Positions 46,984 through 56,569 of a stretch of 64,000 nucleotides of DNA are shown here, piece by piece (the first letter of the stretch is position 1; each line of letters begins with the position of its first letter). The notes under the pieces are model-generated. The model searched no databases. It saw only the letters and a list, made by a program, of their open reading frames with translations, and was not told the origin of the DNA. The DNA comes from Bacillota bacterium (GTDB lineage: Bacteria; Bacillota; Desulfotomaculia; Desulfotomaculales; VENG01), in contig VENG01000007.1 of NCBI GenBank assembly GCA_009711705.1, positions 186,001-250,000 on the forward strand. Reading direction: 5' to 3'. Both the position numbers and the translations under genes were made by a program.

Positions 46984-47625
46984 TTGAACTGGCTGGATTG
47001 GCTATTTATTATGGTTATCGCTATATCGGCAATCAAAGGTTTGCGAAACGGGTTCATGTACGGGGCTGCGGGTATAGCAGGCTTATTAGGAGGTATATGG
47101 GCAGCAGTTAATTTTCACGCCCAACTGGCTTCATATTTGGCATCCCAATGGGGCTGGGACAAGAAAATTTCGGATTATCTAATGTCCCTGGCCCAAACAA
47201 ATAATGTCGACAGCACATTCATATCTCCTTCCGATGTAGTGAGTTCTATTATGCCTGCCATTAGTCTATCTACCGGTACTGTCTTGAACATGGTAGCCTT
47301 TGCTTTAATTGTGATAATTACATACGCCTTTTTAGGCACAACATTAAAATTATTAGCCAGGGCTGCTTCCCGAACAATATTCTCGCCTTTTGACAAACTG
47401 GCCGGGGGTATTCTTGGATTAGCAAAGGGAATCCTTTTTGCTTCAATAATATTGGTCATAATTTTTTCGCTAAAAATACCCTTAACCTTATTATCAGCAG
47501 GTGATGGACCCGGGGCAATTGCTTTAGCAGTGCAAAAGAGCCAGTTAACCCCTTTTCTGTTAAACTTAATCAGCATGCTAAACTTACCGATACCTGTGTT
47601 AAACGTGAACACGGCCGTTGTGTAA
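46984..47625 (+). CDS. CvpA-family membrane protein
   Basis: 213 aa from TTG 46984 (AAGGGTG upstream). Four membrane helices: N-terminal LDWLFIMVIAISAIKGLRNG with the GLRNG turn typical of CvpA, then AGIAGLLGGIWAAV, the MVAFALIVIITYAFLGTTL helix, and the FDKLAGGILGLAKGILFASI region. CvpA/YshB-like proteins are tied to colicin V export or envelope function in other bacteria. Substrate and role here unknown. Confidence 0.85.
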   Translation: MNWLDWLFIMVIAISAIKGLRNGFMYGAAGIAGLLGGIWAAVNFHAQLASYLASQWGWDKKISDYLMSLAQTNNVDSTFISPSDVVSSIMPAISLSTGTVLNMVAFALIVIITYAFLGTTLKLLARAASRTIFSPFDKLAGGILGLAKGILFASIILVIIFSLKIPLTLLSAGDGPGAIALAVQKSQLTPFLLNLISMLNLPIPVLNVNTAVV

Positions 47626-47714
47626 GTGAGTACTTAATATAAAGAATTAGTACTAATTGTCTCAGGGCAATACTATAGGGAAATGGATGTAAAAAAATAT
47701 TGCGAGGTGGATTG

Positions 47715-49133
47715 ATGAATAGCTTAAATCTAAAATACGGGAGAACAAATGTGTGGTCAAAGGTTAACGAACAGGAAAAGGAAGGCATTATGCGGTTTGG
47801 GGAAGATTACAAGGGGTATTTAAATAAAGCAAAAACCGAGCGAGAAGCAGTAGATGTTTCTGCCTCTCTGCTTACCGGTGCCGGTTTTAGTGAAATAAGT
47901 AAGATGCAGGGGCAATTAAAGCCGGGTGACAAGATATTTACTACAATTAATAATAAGGCTCTGCTGGCTATTGTGGTGGGTTCCCGGCCTTTGCATGAGG
48001 GTTTCAATCTGGTCGGTGCACATGTTGACAGCCCCCGGCTGGACCTAAAGCCACAGCCAATAGCAGAAGAGGAAGAATTAGCGGTTTTAAGGACCCATTA
48101 TTACGGTGGCATAAAAAAATACCACTGGCTGTCAATGCCCCTTTCATTACACGGAATTGTGGTCAGGGGTGACGGCAAGACCATACCTATTACAATCGGA
48201 GAGAACCCTTCCGACCCTGTCTTCACCATTGCAGATTTACTGCCACACCTGGCCAAGGACCAGGCGGATAAAAAAATGTCCGAAGTTTACACCGGTGAAG
48301 ACCTGCGACCACTTTTGGGTAGTATGCCCCTGAAAGTAGACAAAGAAAGTGATGGTGAAAGCAAAGAGGATAATGTAGTCAAGATGACAGTTCTGGACAT
48401 CCTGCACAGGACTTATGGGATTATTGAGGAAGATTTGATTAGCGCGGAATTGCAACTGGTGCCCGCCTGGCCGGCGCGGGACGTAGGTTTCGATCGAAGT
48501 ATGATTGGCGCCTACGGGCAGGATGATAGGGTCTGTGCATACACAGGATTGCGGGCTATTGTCGAGCAAAGCTTACCACAGAGAACCGCTGTTTTGTTAT
48601 TAGCAGACAAAGAGGAGATCGGCAGTGTTGGAAACACAGGTATGGAAAGTAATCTACTGGCGAATGTAATGGCAGAAATAATGTATATGGTGACGGGAAA
48701 TGAATCAGGTTTAGCGCTGCGCCGGATGCTCACTAATTCCCGGGCTTTATCTGCTGATGTGAATGCCGGTCTTAACCCCAATTTTGCGGACGTCATGGAA
48801 AAAGACAATGCCGCGAGGATTGGGTGTGGTGTAACAATAACTAAATACACGGGCTCGGGTGGAAAAAAAGGAGCTAATGATGCTCATGCTGAATTTATGG
48901 GCCTGGTTCGCAGCATATTCAACAGTAACAAAATAATATGGCAAACAGGTGAGTTAGGTAAAGTGGATCAAGGCGGCGGTGGAACCATCGCTTACATGCT
49001 TTCAGAATATGGTATGAACGTGGTAGACTGTGGGGTAGCCCTTTTGGGAATGCACTCACCTATGGAAATCGCCAGTAAGGCAGACGTTTTTATGGCTTAC
49101 CGCAGTTACAAGGCTTTTCTCGATTCCATGTAA
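47715..49133 (+). CDS. M18-family aminopeptidase
   Basis: 472 aa from ATG 47715 (GAGGTGG upstream). Cytosolic metalloaminopeptidase with two-zinc site: GAHVDSPRLDLKP (His, Asp), YGQDDRVCAYTGL (Asp), ADKEEIGSVGNTG (Glu-Glu), late His (GMHSPME). M18 enzymes remove N-terminal acidic or neutral residues from peptides. Normal length; likely a housekeeping peptidase annotated as aminopeptidase 1 in related species. Confidence 0.93.
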   Translation: MNSLNLKYGRTNVWSKVNEQEKEGIMRFGEDYKGYLNKAKTEREAVDVSASLLTGAGFSEISKMQGQLKPGDKIFTTINNKALLAIVVGSRPLHEGFNLVGAHVDSPRLDLKPQPIAEEEELAVLRTHYYGGIKKYHWLSMPLSLHGIVVRGDGKTIPITIGENPSDPVFTIADLLPHLAKDQADKKMSEVYTGEDLRPLLGSMPLKVDKESDGESKEDNVVKMTVLDILHRTYGIIEEDLISAELQLVPAWPARDVGFDRSMIGAYGQDDRVCAYTGLRAIVEQSLPQRTAVLLLADKEEIGSVGNTGMESNLLANVMAEIMYMVTGNESGLALRRMLTNSRALSADVNAGLNPNFADVMEKDNAARIGCGVTITKYTGSGGKKGANDAHAEFMGLVRSIFNSNKIIWQTGELGKVDQGGGGTIAYMLSEYGMNVVDCGVALLGMHSPMEIASKADVFMAYRSYKAFLDSM

Positions 49134-49159
49134 CTGTATGATAATAGGAGGTTCTTTAA

Positions 49160-49354
49160 ATGGCTGTCAGGTATAGTGTGGGGGATGTGGTTAAAATGCG
49201 CAAACCCCACCCGTGTGGTGGAGAGGATTGGGAAATAATGCGCACTGGAGTAGATTTTAGAATTAAATGTCAAACTTGCGGCAGGGTACTTATGCTACCA
49301 CGACCCAAGTTTGAAAAGGCAGTTAAAAGAAAGATAAAGACAACCAATACTTAA
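49160..49354 (+). CDS. DUF951 family protein
   Basis: 64 aa: YSVGDVVKMRKPHPCGGEDW, then IMRTGVDFRIKCQTCGRVLM; the KKPHPCG..W and CxxC pattern defines DUF951, a small conserved zinc-binding-like protein often next to rpsF or ychF. AGGAGG precedes ATG. Probably nucleic-acid binding (inference). Confidence 0.92.
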   Translation: MAVRYSVGDVVKMRKPHPCGGEDWEIMRTGVDFRIKCQTCGRVLMLPRPKFEKAVKRKIKTTNT

Positions 49355-49355
49355 C

Positions 49356-49384
49356 TTGTCATTTTCCAACTTCTGTGCTATAAT
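49356..49384 (+). promoter_or_regulatory. rpsF operon promoter
   Basis: TTGTCA (49356-49361), 17 bp, TATAAT (49379-49384). The 80-nt leader that follows has a CTACC..GGGTAG hairpin with CCG nearby, possibly the S6:S18 autoregulatory leader (unconfirmed). Confidence 0.85.
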
Positions 49385-49469
49385 CATCCGGGTATTAATG
49401 ATATATTGTTATCCCCCTGCTCTACCTCTAGGGGTAGGGCCGTACGTCCATAGGAGGAGGTGAATTGCA

Positions 49470-49760
49470 ATGCGACAGTATGAGTTAATGTATATTCTTA
49501 AATCTGACCTGGAGGAAGAAGCTGTAACATCCATCATGGAGAAATTTAAGGGTATAGTCGAACAGTACAACGGTGAAATTGTTGACTTAGACAAGTGGGG
49601 CAAAAGAAGGCTCGCTTATGAGATCGAGGACTATAAAGACGGTCTTTACATCTTAATGCATTATAAAGGTACTTCTGAAATCTCCAATGAGCTCGATCGT
49701 TTACTTAAAATTAATGAATCTGTACTGCGGCATATAATTATTCGAGAAGACGAAAAATAA
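49470..49760 (+). CDS. rpsF: 30S ribosomal protein S6
   Basis: 96 aa, MRQYELMYILKSDLEEEAVT with KWGKRRLAYEIEDYKDGLYI, a clear S6. AGGAGGAGG before the ATG. S6 pairs with S18 (encoded two genes downstream) on the 30S platform. First gene of the rpsF-ssb-rpsR operon. Confidence 0.97.
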   Translation: MRQYELMYILKSDLEEEAVTSIMEKFKGIVEQYNGEIVDLDKWGKRRLAYEIEDYKDGLYILMHYKGTSEISNELDRLLKINESVLRHIIIREDEK

Positions 49761-49828
49761 GACAAGCTGCCAACCGAAATCAGAGAGAGAATTTTTTTGG
49801 GGATAGAATTCTAAAGGCGGTGAAATGT

Positions 49829-50275
49829 TTGTTTAACCGGGTAATATTAATCGGTCGCCTTACCCAAGATCCGGAATTAAGACATACCAGCAGTGGAGTG
49901 CCGGTGGCTAGTTTTGCGCTGGCAGTAGAGCGTGGCTTTACCAACAACCAGGGCGAACAGGAAGTTGATTTTATTAATATTGTGGCCTGGCGTAAACTGG
50001 GAGAAACTTGTGCCAACTATATTTCCAAAGGTAGCCTTGTTGCCGTAGAGGGTAGACTCCAAATACGGTCATATGATGATAGTCAGGGTGTTCGCCGTAA
50101 AGCATCTGAAGTTGTTGTTAGCAGAGTTAAATTTCTCGATAGCAAAAAAGACTCAGCCCAGTCAAAAGGGTCTTTTAATTCGGGTGGTCCATCCGTTTCG
50201 GAAAAAGATAATTCCAATGACTTTGGCGATTTCGGCAGTGAGATAAGTTTTAATCAGGATGACGTTCCGTTTTAA
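49829..50275 (+). CDS. ssb: single-stranded DNA-binding protein
   Basis: 148 aa from TTG 49829, preferred because it starts MFNRVILIGRLTQDPELRHT as other SSBs and AAAGGCGG lies 8 nt upstream; GTG 49820 is also possible. OB fold in residues 1-105, then a Ser/Gly/Asn-rich linker and the acidic C-terminal tip DDVPF that recruits partner proteins. Confidence 0.96.
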   Translation: MFNRVILIGRLTQDPELRHTSSGVPVASFALAVERGFTNNQGEQEVDFINIVAWRKLGETCANYISKGSLVAVEGRLQIRSYDDSQGVRRKASEVVVSRVKFLDSKKDSAQSKGSFNSGGPSVSEKDNSNDFGDFGSEISFNQDDVPF

Positions 50276-50287
50276 GGAGGGTTAATA

Positions 50288-50518
50288 GTGAGACGTGACA
50301 GAGGACGCCGTGGTAAGAAGCGTGTATGCAACTTCTGTGTGGATAAAGTAGAAGCTGTTGATTATAAAGACGTTTCTCGCCTTAAAAAGTTTGTTACAGA
50401 GCGCGGAAAAATTCTTCCGCGTAGAATATCCGGTAATTGCGCACGCCACCAGCGTATGCTTACCAGATCAATAAAAAGGGCTAGAAATATGGCTTTGTTA
50501 CCGTTTAGTATTGAATAG
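50288..50518 (+). CDS. rpsR: 30S ribosomal protein S18
   Basis: 76 aa with [20 protein letters not shown] and [20 protein letters not shown]. Four conserved positions of the zinc-type form are partly kept (C-x-x-C and C-x-x-H). Directly downstream of ssb. Confidence 0.97.
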   Translation: MRRDRGRRGKKRVCNFCVDKVEAVDYKDVSRLKKFVTERGKILPRRISGNCARHQRMLTRSIKRARNMALLPFSIE

Positions 50519-50532
50519 TATTAAGCGGGATT

Positions 50533-50570
50533 AATGACAAACCTGCCTTTTGTGCATAGCGAATGAATTA
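50533..50570 (+). repeat. CTTTTG-AGCGAATGAATT repeat, short copy
   Basis: ATGACAAACCTGCCTTTTG then TGCATAGCGAATGAATTAC; matches the left end of the 290-bp element at 40868 and copies at 55799 and 60404. Confidence 0.8.
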
Positions 50571-50577
50571 CAACACG

Positions 50578-50606
50578 GGGAACGCTTTAGGGCGTTCCCT
50601 TTTTTA
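50578..50606 (+). terminator. rpsR operon terminator
   Basis: GGGAACGC / GCGTTCCC stem (50578-50585 / 50592-50599), loop TTTAGG, then TTTTTTT. Confidence 0.92.
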
Positions 50607-50640
50607 CTAACTGATTTAGCGGGCTCTTTTTAAAGCTAAC
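50607..50640 (-). repeat. GCGCGC-bounded element, partial copy F
   Basis: AACTGATTTAGCGGGCTCTT is the complement of the core CGCTAAATCAGTT. Only the core edge is left. Confidence 0.5.
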
Positions 50641-50719
50641 CATGCAGGAAATGCCGGCGCTCTTGCCGAAACAATATGGAGTTTATATACAATTTTACCA
50701 TGAAGAAGGAGGCCTTTTT

Positions 50720-51037
50720 ATGTTTCCGGCTGATCAAAAACCCGGAATAGCTAAGAATATTAAGGTTATTGAATGGCTCAAGGCTGATCTTATGGCCTCT
50801 ACATCTTCCTTGTTCAAAGCGATGCTTAGCGGCAGTGAAGAAAAACTCCTTGATGCGCTGGCCAGTATGGTGTTAACTTGTTATGTGTTAGGTAAGCGAC
50901 TTGGTATAAATTTTTCTCGCCTGGACTTAAGGGTGGAAGCAAAATTGAGGCAAGGTATTGACGATGATCATGAAGTGGAAAAATGGTATAAAGACCTTTC
51001 CAGTTTGCTAAAATATTTTATTGACAAAAAGAGGTGA
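50720..51037 (+). CDS. MazG-like protein
   Basis: 105 aa from ATG 50720 (AAGGAGG at 7 nt). Helical; IKVIEWLKADLMASTSSLFK, KLLDALASMVLTCYVLGKRL, and a C-terminal DHEVEKWYKDLSSLLKYFID stretch match the short MazG-like family of Clostridia that sits before yybS. MazG folds usually hydrolyse NTPs, but the usual ExxE metal set is weak here, so activity is doubtful. Confidence 0.75.
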   Translation: MFPADQKPGIAKNIKVIEWLKADLMASTSSLFKAMLSGSEEKLLDALASMVLTCYVLGKRLGINFSRLDLRVEAKLRQGIDDDHEVEKWYKDLSSLLKYFIDKKR

Positions 51038-51041
51038 TTTT

Positions 51042-51998
51042 TTGCAGTTGGGTACAGGTAACCCTGCCTGGAGGGAATTTTTTTGGTTGACCCTGGCAGA
51101 GGTAATGTTAGCCCTTTTGGCCTTATATGTACCTGTATTGCAATTGGTGGCAACGCTACTTTTTCCGCTGCCGGTTGCTTTGATGGTACGCAGGCATCAC
51201 CTTGCCATAGCCTTATGGACCCTGTCCGTGGTAATAATTGTAGCACTTTTGGTTTTTGGCAATGCATTTGCAGTGCTTTCTTTTGTTTTACAGGCCGGGG
51301 TAATTGGAATTGTTATGGGTCTTTTATTCAAAAACTCTGTTTCTTCCGGCAGGAGCTTAAAAACATTAGTTATTCTTTCGATAGTTATTGTTTTATTGAT
51401 GTTATTCTTTGCCTACATGGTAAATGGCACTAATCCCTTTGATATAGATAAAAAAATCTTTGGTGATTTGGACCAGTTCAACCAGTGGTATCGAGACACC
51501 GGTGTATTAAGCGCTGAAGAGGAACAATTGGTTAGGCAGCAGATCCAAAGTGCAATAGACCTTATGATTTCGCTTATACCGGGAAGTTTGTTGATCTGGG
51601 CTGTTATACAGACCTTTGTCAGTTATCTATTAGCCCGTAAAATTTTTTATAGTTTAGGTTATAAAGTTCAGGCCATGCGTACTTTCACCGAGTGGCAATA
51701 CCCTTGGTATGTAATTTGGGGCTTGATCATTGGTCTGGTATTGCTTCTCGCGGGTGATGAGTGGAATTTGATATCACTAAGTGATGTTGGAAAAAACTTT
51801 TTATATGTTATGTCTTTTTTCATCATGGTATTGGGGATTTCCGTTTTTACCTACTTTATAAAAAAATGGAAAATATCCGGTTTTATAAAAGGCATCATTA
51901 TTTTCATTGTGTTCCTTTACTGGCCGCTGGGAATTGGTTTAATATTAATATTAGGGTTATTGGATCCTGTGTTGAATTTGCGACAATTAAATATATAA
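51042..51998 (+). CDS. yybS: YybS-like DUF2232 membrane protein
   Basis: About 318 aa from TTG 51042 (GAGGTGA upstream). Seven to eight predicted membrane helices, the DUF2232/YybS pattern. The cytosolic loop (DIDKKIFGDLDQFNQWYRDT) is charged. The yybS-rplI-dnaB order is conserved in Firmicutes; role unknown, possibly in membrane or small-molecule transport. Confidence 0.9.
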   Translation: MQLGTGNPAWREFFWLTLAEVMLALLALYVPVLQLVATLLFPLPVALMVRRHHLAIALWTLSVVIIVALLVFGNAFAVLSFVLQAGVIGIVMGLLFKNSVSSGRSLKTLVILSIVIVLLMLFFAYMVNGTNPFDIDKKIFGDLDQFNQWYRDTGVLSAEEEQLVRQQIQSAIDLMISLIPGSLLIWAVIQTFVSYLLARKIFYSLGYKVQAMRTFTEWQYPWYVIWGLIIGLVLLLAGDEWNLISLSDVGKNFLYVMSFFIMVLGISVFTYFIKKWKISGFIKGIIIFIVFLYWPLGIGLILILGLLDPVLNLRQLNI

Positions 51999-52016
51999 AC
52001 AAGGGGGTATATTACC

Positions 52017-52463
52017 GTGAAGGTAATACTGCTACAGGATGTGAAAAAATTAGGTCAGAAAGATGATATTGTAAACGTAGCTGACGGACATGCTCATAAC
52101 TATTTGATACCGAAAGGCCTTGCTGTCGAGGCCAATAAAGGAAAATTGACGGAAATAAAAAAGCAAAAAGACAGGAAATTGGAAATGCAGGAACAAGAGG
52201 AAAAGAAGGCTAAAGATTTAGCGGAAAAGCTCAAGCAGGTTAAAGTAACTATCCCGGTTAAGGTAGGGGACGCGGGGAAGCTGTTTGGAGCAGTCAGTAA
52301 TAAAGATATAGCACAGTTATTAAATCAACAGCACAAAATCAACCTGGATAAAAAGAAAGTTGTTCTTAAAGACCCCATTAAGACCCTTGGCACTTACCAG
52401 GTTACGGTAAAACTGCATCCCAAAGTACATACAAAGCTGGATGTGGAGGTAGTGGGAGAATAG
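52017..52463 (+). CDS. rplI: 50S ribosomal protein L9
   Basis: 148 aa from GTG 52017. N-terminal domain MKVILLQDVKKLGQKDDIVN then GHAHNYLIPKGLAV, long connecting helix (KGKLTEIKKQKDRKLEMQEQ), and C-terminal domain KLFGAVSNKDIAQLL. Standard length. Confidence 0.97.
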   Translation: MKVILLQDVKKLGQKDDIVNVADGHAHNYLIPKGLAVEANKGKLTEIKKQKDRKLEMQEQEEKKAKDLAEKLKQVKVTIPVKVGDAGKLFGAVSNKDIAQLLNQQHKINLDKKKVVLKDPIKTLGTYQVTVKLHPKVHTKLDVEVVGE

Positions 52464-52472
52464 GTGAATGAC

Positions 52473-53798
52473 ATGTTAGAAAAAATTCCGCCCCATAGTA
52501 TTGACGCAGAGCAATCGGTACTGGGTGCAATATTAATAGATAAACAGTCAATAAATGAAGTGACTAAATTCCTTCAGCCGGAGGATTTTTATCTCCAATC
52601 TCACAAAACTATATTTGAAGCCATGTTAGATTTGGACGAAGCTGCGGAGCCGCTGGACTTGCTTACAGTAACAGAACATCTAAGGAAAAAAGGTGATCTG
52701 GATAAAATCGGTGGGGCGGCATATGTTGCTTCTCTTACTAATGTGGTACCCACGGCTGCCCATATAGAGTATTACGGCCGCATGGTGGAAGAAAGCGCTC
52801 TGTTGCGAAATTTAATTCAGCTGGCTACACGTATTTCTACCAAGGGTTATCAAGGTGAGGAAGATGCTGAGCGCCTAATGCTGGAGGCCGAGCGCATGCT
52901 GGCAGAATTGGGAAATAAAAGAGCCTCCGCCGTGTTTGCATCGCTGCGGGAAATCATTGTCAGCAGTTTGCAAAATTTACAGTATATATATGAGCATAAA
53001 GGTGAAATAACGGGTGTACCCACAGGCTTTAAGGATTTGGACAAAATGTGTTCCGGCCTTCAGTCCGGGGATTTAATCATTGTGGCGGCGAGACCTTCCA
53101 TGGGTAAAACCAGCCTGGGTATGCAGGTTGCCTTTCAGGCGGCCCAAGGGCTGCAAAAAGGAGTAGCGGTTTTTAGCCTGGAAATGTCTAAAGAACAGCT
53201 AGTCCAACGCATGCTATGTTCCGAGGCAGGGGTGGATCTGCACAAACTGCGTTCAGGTGGCCTCAATGAGGATGACTGGGGCATACTGATGAATAAAAGC
53301 CGGGAAATGGCCAAGATACCTCTTTATATAGATGACTCAGCAGTTTTGAGTGTAAGGCAGATTAAAGCGAAAGCGCGGAGATTGCAGGCTGAAAAAGGTA
53401 TTTGTCTGATTGTTATTGATTACCTGCAATTGATGCACAGCGGCGGCAGGGTGGAAAACAGGCAACAGGAAATAGCGGAGATATCCCGCTCTTTGAAGGG
53501 CCTGGCCAAGGAGATGAACGTACCGGTAATGGCACTGGCCCAGTTGAGCCGGTCAGTGGAGCAGCGTCAGGATAAGAAGCCAATTATGTCAGACTTGAGG
53601 GAAAGCGGGAGCCTGGAGCAGGATGCCGATGTGGTAATGTTTATTTATCGTGACGACTACTACAATCTGGAATCTGAAAAAAAAGGGATTGCTGAAATAA
53701 TTGTGGGTAAGCAGCGTAACGGGCCGGTGGGAATAGCGGAGCTGGCTTTTGTCAAAGAATATACCAAGTTTTTAAACCTTTCTAAGCGGGAGGAATAA
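52473..53798 (+). CDS. dnaB: replicative DNA helicase DnaB
   Basis: 441 aa from ATG 52473 (AGGTG at 6 nt; GTG 52464 possible). Hexameric 5'-3' helicase. N-terminal DnaG-binding domain with PPHSIDAEQSVLGAILID, RecA fold with Walker A ARPSMGKTSLGMQV and Walker B IVIDYLQLM, and the arginine-finger region KQRNGPVG. Downstream of rplI without gap. No intein. Confidence 0.98.
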   Translation: MLEKIPPHSIDAEQSVLGAILIDKQSINEVTKFLQPEDFYLQSHKTIFEAMLDLDEAAEPLDLLTVTEHLRKKGDLDKIGGAAYVASLTNVVPTAAHIEYYGRMVEESALLRNLIQLATRISTKGYQGEEDAERLMLEAERMLAELGNKRASAVFASLREIIVSSLQNLQYIYEHKGEITGVPTGFKDLDKMCSGLQSGDLIIVAARPSMGKTSLGMQVAFQAAQGLQKGVAVFSLEMSKEQLVQRMLCSEAGVDLHKLRSGGLNEDDWGILMNKSREMAKIPLYIDDSAVLSVRQIKAKARRLQAEKGICLIVIDYLQLMHSGGRVENRQQEIAEISRSLKGLAKEMNVPVMALAQLSRSVEQRQDKKPIMSDLRESGSLEQDADVVMFIYRDDYYNLESEKKGIAEIIVGKQRNGPVGIAELAFVKEYTKFLNLSKREE

Positions 53799-53820
53799 AA
53801 TTAGTTTGCGCTTTTTTCTT

Positions 53821-53922
53821 TAGATGGGGTAGAGTCCCACCAGTTGCGGACATTCCTCCGCAGGAGGTGTATCCCCTTTTCACTTAAGCCTCGATGTTCG
53901 GCTTTAGACGAACGAGTTCACT
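53821..53922 (+). mobile_element. IS200/IS605-like non-autonomous element (PATE-like)
   Basis: A left hairpin TGCGGA/TCCGCA (53845-53862) and a right hairpin GTTCG/CGAAC with TTTAG in the loop followed by GAGTTCAC (53896-53921), about 100 bp apart, with no transposase. The middle reads GCAGGAGGTGTATCCCCTTT, similar to the repeats at 56382 and 57327. A right hairpin of the same design with changed bases is at 22716. Confidence 0.5.
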
Positions 53923-54071
53923 GGGTAGTCCCTTGCATACAGAATATTACAGTTCTGGATCTTGACAATCTAACAGGGGTTTGATATTATGCACTTGTTG
54001 TCACAATAGGTTAATTCTGTTTCAGGTGGAAAGGAGTATTTTAAAATTATAGTAAATATAACTTGTTGACT

Positions 54072-54111
54072 AACTCAAATAGTACTCGAGGGTTCTGTTT
54101 GAGTTATTTTT
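54072..54111 (+). terminator. terminator-like hairpin upstream of purA
   Basis: AACTCAAA / TTTGAGTT (54072-54079 / 54098-54105) with an 18-nt loop, then ATTTTTATG. It may end dnaB transcription or belong to the purA leader. Confidence 0.65.
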
Positions 54112-54329
54112 ATGGGGATTGCATAATAATAACAAAGCTTAATAACACTGTATGCAAATGTTGTAATATGAAGCATTAACCCGGGTTTTTTTTACGAGGC
54201 TAAATTTATATATTATTCTAAGGCTTTTAACGATAGGGTGTGCACTTTTAGTTGAATCCAAAAGTAAAGTAGTCATGAAAAATGCGGAAGTTAAGTAGCA
54301 ATCTAGAAACATAGATAAAAAACCTATTT

Positions 54330-55716
<1,387 letters not shown>

Positions 55717-55739
55717 GAAAAGATTTGATGTGGATTAAT

Positions 55740-55774
55740 TTAAGGGGCATTTGCTTGTAGCAAATGCCCCTTAA
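55740..55774 (+). terminator. hairpin after purA
   Basis: Perfect 15-bp stem TTAAGGGGCATTTGC / GCAAATGCCCCTTAA with a TTGTA loop. The following T tract is short, so it may act mainly as a 3' stabiliser. Confidence 0.75.
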
Positions 55775-55794
55775 GATACTAAGCCTGGCAGTTA

Positions 55795-55840
55795 CTCAAT
55801 TCAATTTATTCGCTAAGTGCAAAAGACAGGTTGTCTTTAG
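55795..55840 (-). repeat. CTTTTG-AGCGAATGAATT repeat, inverted copy
   Basis: On the minus strand GACAACCTGTCTTTTGCAC then TTAGCGAATAAATTGAATTG; it continues GAGTAACTGCCAGGCTTAG, aligning for about 70 nt with the left part of the 290-bp element at 40868. Confidence 0.75.
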
Positions 55841-55927
55841 CTTGTGGGGCAGGCGGTGAATAATGCAGCTTTCTTAGGACAACTTCTCAAAAAGATAAGA
55901 TAAATTTTTATTTGTAGAACTTTGTTG

Positions 55928-55956
55928 TTGACTGTTAGATCGATTTATTGTAAGAT
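55928..55956 (+). promoter_or_regulatory. promoter for tRNA-Lys/Glu
   Basis: TTGACT (55928-55933), 17 bp, TAAGAT (55951-55956), 46 bp before tRNA-Lys. Confidence 0.7.
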
Positions 55957-56001
55957 ATTAAATCGTAAGGCTTAAATAAACACTTACAAACTAAGTGATG
56001 C

Positions 56002-56078
56002 GGGCCATTAGCTCAGTCGGCTAGAGCACCTGACTTTTAATCAGGGTGTCCCTGGTTCGAGTCCAGGATGGCTCACCA
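56002..56078 (+). tRNA. tRNA-Lys(TTT)
   Basis: Acceptor GGGCCAT / ATGGCTC; anticodon loop CTTTTAA gives TTT; T-loop GTTCGAGTC; CCA encoded at 56076-56078. Confidence 0.96.
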
Positions 56079-56081
56079 TCC

Positions 56082-56157
56082 GGCCCCATGGTCAAGCGGT
56101 TTAAGACACCGCCCTTTCACGGCGGTAACCCGGGTTCGAATCCCGGTGGGGTCACCA
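56082..56157 (+). tRNA. tRNA-Glu(TTC)
   Basis: Acceptor GGCCCCA / TGGGGTC; anticodon loop CTTTCAC gives TTC; T-loop GTTCGAATC; CCA encoded. Only 3 nt after tRNA-Lys, so the two are one transcript. Its wobble U is a substrate for MnmE/MnmG. Confidence 0.96.
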
Positions 56158-56159
56158 GT

Positions 56160-56193
56160 AAAAAGACTCTGCCTTTTCAGGCAGGGTCTTTTT
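56160..56193 (+). terminator. terminator after tRNA-Glu
   Basis: AAAAAGAC(T)CTGCC / GGCAG(G)GTCTTTTT stem (56160-56173 / 56180-56193) with a TTTTCA loop. Confidence 0.92.
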
Positions 56194-56270
56194 ATACTTT
56201 AGGATGTATACCTTGCCGCGCGCGCCATGTGCCCAGAATGGGTATAAGGAAACTGATTTAGCGCGTTTTC
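56194..56270 (-). repeat. GCGCGC-bounded element, copy E (inverted)
   Basis: On the minus strand ACGCGCTAAATCAGTTTCC, TTATACCCATTCTGGGCA, then ATGGCGCGCGCGGCAAGGTA and TCCTAAAGTATAAAAAGAC. It lacks the CTAACGGGCACAAG part of copies B and C. It joins the tRNA-Glu terminator directly, as B and C join other terminator hairpins. Confidence 0.8.
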
Positions 56271-56381
56271 TTGTGTTCTATAGATTGTCTGACAATCAGT
56301 AATATAACATTTTGCCCCCTTGTTTTTGCCCGTTCACCGATTTTTTGCTGCATCATAAGGCGGAAAATAGTAGTATAGGAT

Positions 56382-56556
56382 AAAGAAGACTTGGTTGTAA
56401 CCCCATCTGAACCTTAGTCGCACTTATTTCGAGCTTACAGCCTGTTAATCCCATTAGTTGGGGACATTCCTGTCCCCAGAGAAATACCCACGCTTCAGCA
56501 GGTGTGTCCCCTTTCCTTATGCGAGGCCGGGGTCTTACAGGCTGTGCGAAGATAAA
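56382..56556 (+). repeat. 175-bp repeat, copy 1
   Basis: Begins AAAGAAGACTTGGTT, contains the hairpin GGGGACATTCCTGTCCCC (56460-56477), CGCTTCAGCAGGTGTGTCCC, and ends GGCTGTGCGAAGATAAA. TCGCAC...ACAGCCTGT near the left pairs with ACAGGCTGTGCGA near the right, so the whole unit can fold back. Nearly identical to 57327-57529. Confidence 0.85.
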
Positions 56557-56569
56557 GGGGGCTAAGAAT

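Noticed and set aside
50642..50719. Upstream extension of the MazG-like gene
   Set aside because: No ribosome-binding site there; the strong AAGGAGG before ATG 50720 decides the start.
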